Shown: in pieces, positions 62,057 to 64,000 of the stretch
Numbering within the stretch: position 1 is the first letter of the stretch
Layout of the letters: every line of letters starts with the position of its first letter
From: Mycolicibacterium septicum DSM 44393
GTDB taxonomy: Bacteria > Actinomycetota > Actinomycetes > Mycobacteriales > Mycobacteriaceae
NCBI RefSeq assembly: GCF_000455325.1
Contig: NZ_HG322951.1
Coordinates: forward strand, 193,411 to 257,410
Direction of reading: 5' to 3'
DNA length: 64,000 bases
The notes under the pieces: model-generated
What the model was told of the DNA's origin: nothing
Seen by the model: the letters and a program-made list of their open reading frames with translations, nothing else
The model's database searches: none
Program-made: the position numbers and the translations under genes

Positions 62057-64000
62057 CGTGCGGCCTCTCCTGCCGTGACGGCGTCGCCGGGGTGCAGCGA
62101 CTGCCCGGTCTGCCAGAGCTGGTGGTATCGCCCGCCCGCGGCCAGCAGTTCTTCATGCGTGCCGGTTTCGGCGATCTGTCCGTCGTCGAGCACCACGATC
62201 TGGTCGGCGTGGGTGATGGTGTGCAGCCGGTGGGCGATCACCAGTACGGTCCGGTCCTTGGTCAGCCGGTTGAGTGCCTGCTGCACAAGGTATTCCGATT
62301 CCGGATCGGCGAAGGCCGTGGCCTCGTCGAGGATCAGCACCGGGGTGTCGGCCAGGATGGCCCTGGCGATGGTGAGCCGCTGCCGTTCACCGCCGGACAA
62401 CGCCGACGACGCACCGAGCACCGTTTGATACCCGTCGGGCAGCCGCAGCACGCGTTCGTGGATCTGGGCGTCGCGCGCGGCCTGCTCGATCCGTGCGGGG
62501 TCGGCCTCCGGGTCGGCCAGCGCGATGTTCTCGGCGACGGTGCCTGCCACGAGCTGGGTTTCCTGCAGCACGAAGCCGATCCGGCGGTACAACTCGTCGG
62601 CGGACAACGACCGGATGTCATTGCCGTCCAGGCTGATCGATCCCGAGTCGACGTCGTGGAAGCGCGCGAGCAGCGCGGCGAGGGTGGACTTTCCCGATCC
62701 CGACGGGCCGACCAGCGCGGTCACGGTGCCCGGGCGCAAGGTCAGCGACACGTCCTTGATCACCGGGACACTCGGCCGGTACCCGAAGGTCACCCCGTCG
62801 AACACCACGGCACCCGGGGCACCCGGCTCGCCCTCGTTCTCCAGCAGCGCGAGGTCCGCCTCGTCGAGGGCGTTCTGGATGCGGCGGGCGGCCAGCATGC
62901 CGCCGCGGATTCCGCCCAGCCCGTAGCCAACGCCCAGCAACCGGACCCCGAATGTGGTGCCCAGCAACAGGAACGGCAGCAGGTCGACGGGGTTCATCGA
63001 GCCGCCGATGATCATCGGGGTGCCGACGGCGGCGATCAGCCACAGGAAGGTGCCGGGCCGGGTGACCAGGTCCATCAACGATTTCTTCCCGGTGAAGGGA
63101 CGCTGCCAGCCGACCAGGAAGCCGATGTACTCGTCGAGGCGGCGGCGGAAGCTCGACGACGCGGCACCGCCGAACACCCGGACGACGGGCTGGCCCTCGA
63201 GGTAGGCGCCGGCCTCGCCGCTCATCCGGTCGGCCCAGCGTTGAGCCTGACCGATCTTGGCGCCGGACTGGATGGTCATCACCGACATCAGCACCAGATA
63301 GGTCAGCACCGGGATGAACAACACCAGTGCCAGCCGCCAGTCGACGGTGAACAGGTAGACCAGCACGGCCACCGGGGCAACCACCGCCGCAACGGCATCC
63401 GGGATCGCGTGGGTCACCAGGTAGTGCAGCGACAGGGTGTCGTCCTGCACCAGCTGCTTGATCGAGCCCGACCCGCGTGCGGTGAACCAGCCCAGCGGTA
63501 ATCGGGCCATCTTGGTCAGCAGTCGAGTCCGCAGCTCACGGGCGAATTGTGCGTCGAGGCGGTGCAACCACAGGGTGAGCCCGGCACCCAACAGCGCGCC
63601 CAGGCCCAACAACCAGAGCGCGGTCAAACCCAGTGTCCACAAGCGGGATTCCTCGGCCCCGGCGAGTAGCAGCCGGGCCAGTTCGACCAGCAGGACGAAC
63701 GGGGCCAGCTGGATCAGGGTGATGAGTGCCTGCAGCACACCCGACACGATCAGCGGAGTCTTCAGCGGGGCCAGCAGTCGGCCCGCACCCTGTGCCCGCC
63801 AGGTTCCGCGGGCCGGCGCAGCAGCGGCCGGTGTGGCAACAGGTTCGGCGGCTTTGACTTCGGCTTCTGAGGTGGCTTCGGGGGTCGCTTCGGTGCGATC
63901 GGTGCCCATCGCCCGGCCCTCGGTCCAGTAGGCCTGGGCGTGCAGTTCAGATTTGGGAAAGCCGAACTCATCCTTCAACCGTGTACGCAGATGCTTCAGC
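62053..64000 (-). CDS. irtA: Carboxymycobactin transporter subunit IrtA, C-terminal part (truncated by the window)
   Basis: The frame is open to the right edge (649 codons, no start seen). It begins with the end of the siderophore-interaction domain, [21 protein letters not shown], which carries FAD/NADPH iron-reductase function in IrtA. An Ala/Glu/Thr-rich linker follows, then a six-helix membrane domain and an NBD with [30 protein letters not shown] and [13 protein letters not shown]. The SIP tail is the key proof of IrtA rather than a generic exporter. The IdeR iron box would lie beyond the window. Confidence 0.92.
   Translation of the reverse strand, partial: LKHLRTRLKDEFGFPKSELHAQAYWTEGRAMGTDRTEATPEATSEAEVKAAEPVATPAAAAPARGTWRAQGAGRLLAPLKTPLIVSGVLQALITLIQLAPFVLLVELARLLLAGAEESRLWTLGLTALWLLGLGALLGAGLTLWLHRLDAQFARELRTRLLTKMARLPLGWFTARGSGSIKQLVQDDTLSLHYLVTHAIPDAVAAVVAPVAVLVYLFTVDWRLALVLFIPVLTYLVLMSVMTIQSGAKIGQAQRWADRMSGEAGAYLEGQPVVRVFGGAASSSFRRRLDEYIGFLVGWQRPFTGKKSLMDLVTRPGTFLWLIAAVGTPMIIGGSMNPVDLLPFLLLGTTFGVRLLGVGYGLGGIRGGMLAARRIQNALDEADLALLENEGEPGAPGAVVFDGVTFGYRPSVPVIKDVSLTLRPGTVTALVGPSGSGKSTLAALLARFHDVDSGSISLDGNDIRSLSADELYRRIGFVLQETQLVAGTVAENIALADPEADPARIEQAARDAQIHERVLRLPDGYQTVLGASSALSGGERQRLTIARAILADTPVLILDEATAFADPESEYLVQQALNRLTKDRTVLVIAHRLHTITHADQIVVLDDGQIAETGTHEELLAAGGRYHQLWQTGQSLHPGDAVTAGEAAR

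Overview
The window looks like chromosome of a fast-growing mycobacterium (Mycolicibacterium type). The DNA is GC-rich with dense, often ATGA/GTGA-coupled genes. It carries mycobacterial hallmarks: a 13E12/DUF222 gene fragment, an Mce protein, several TetR/P450 pairs, F420/FMN split-barrel proteins, a TreS-maltokinase pair, an EF-G paralogue (FusA2 type) and the carboxymycobactin transporter IrtAB. From memory, several blocks match M. tuberculosis Rv0120c-Rv0121c, Rv0126-Rv0127 and Rv0135c-Rv0139, and the glycosyltransferase resembles Rv0225. There are no rRNA or tRNA genes, CRISPR arrays or insertion sequences. The longest stretch without a protein gene is about 290 bases (28402-28691), and it appears to hold a structured RNA leader.

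Layout. 1-5800: a partial 13E12 gene, DUF4262, a tiny secreted protein, a porin/PE-PGRS-like secreted protein, an AraC regulator divergent from a quinone oxidoreductase, and a methyltransferase. 5850-10436: the Rv0135c-Rv0139-like block (SDR, NTF2-like protein, lipoprotein, MsrA, CYP138, TetR). 10450-14100: TetR with a zinc alcohol dehydrogenase, DUF4345, TetR, methyltransferase. 14162-15392: a lower-GC three-gene coupled cassette (TIR-like protein, small unknown protein, membrane protein), a candidate anti-phage system. 15559-18626: a glycan operon (GT4, methyltransferase, six-hairpin protein). 18757-25379: a split-barrel protein, a C39-like protein, a second tiny secreted protein, DUF427, a four-gene coupled membrane/cupredoxin operon and PncA. 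25372-33129: enoyl-CoA hydratase, glycogen debranching enzyme GlgX, MarR-ABC exporter operon and a two-subunit acyl-CoA dehydrogenase. 33079-39734: MFS transporter, maltokinase, TreS, an HTH protein, a HugZ-like protein and a PyrE-like protein. 39749-43585: a four-gene ABC importer. 43686-54079: F420/FMN protein, FusA2, a P450/ferredoxin/CMD operon with TetR, SDR, an orphan MceA, DUF1761/HxlR and a DMT transporter. 54198-60200: histidine phosphatase, O-methyltransferase, DUF2127, AraC, amidohydrolase and P450. 60320-64000: irtB and the 3' part of irtA, which runs off the window.

How the genes work together. GlgX trims glycogen branches, while TreS and maltokinase convert trehalose to maltose-1-phosphate for glucan building. 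IrtAB imports ferric carboxymycobactin. The two acyl-CoA dehydrogenase subunits probably form one enzyme. The P450-ferredoxin-CMD set is one oxidative module under a divergent TetR. Many regulator genes have clear palindromes in the adjacent promoter region. The least explained elements are the TIR-like cassette, the repeated promoter element at 882 and 19764, the structured leader before the MarR operon, and the cupredoxin-lipoprotein membrane operon.
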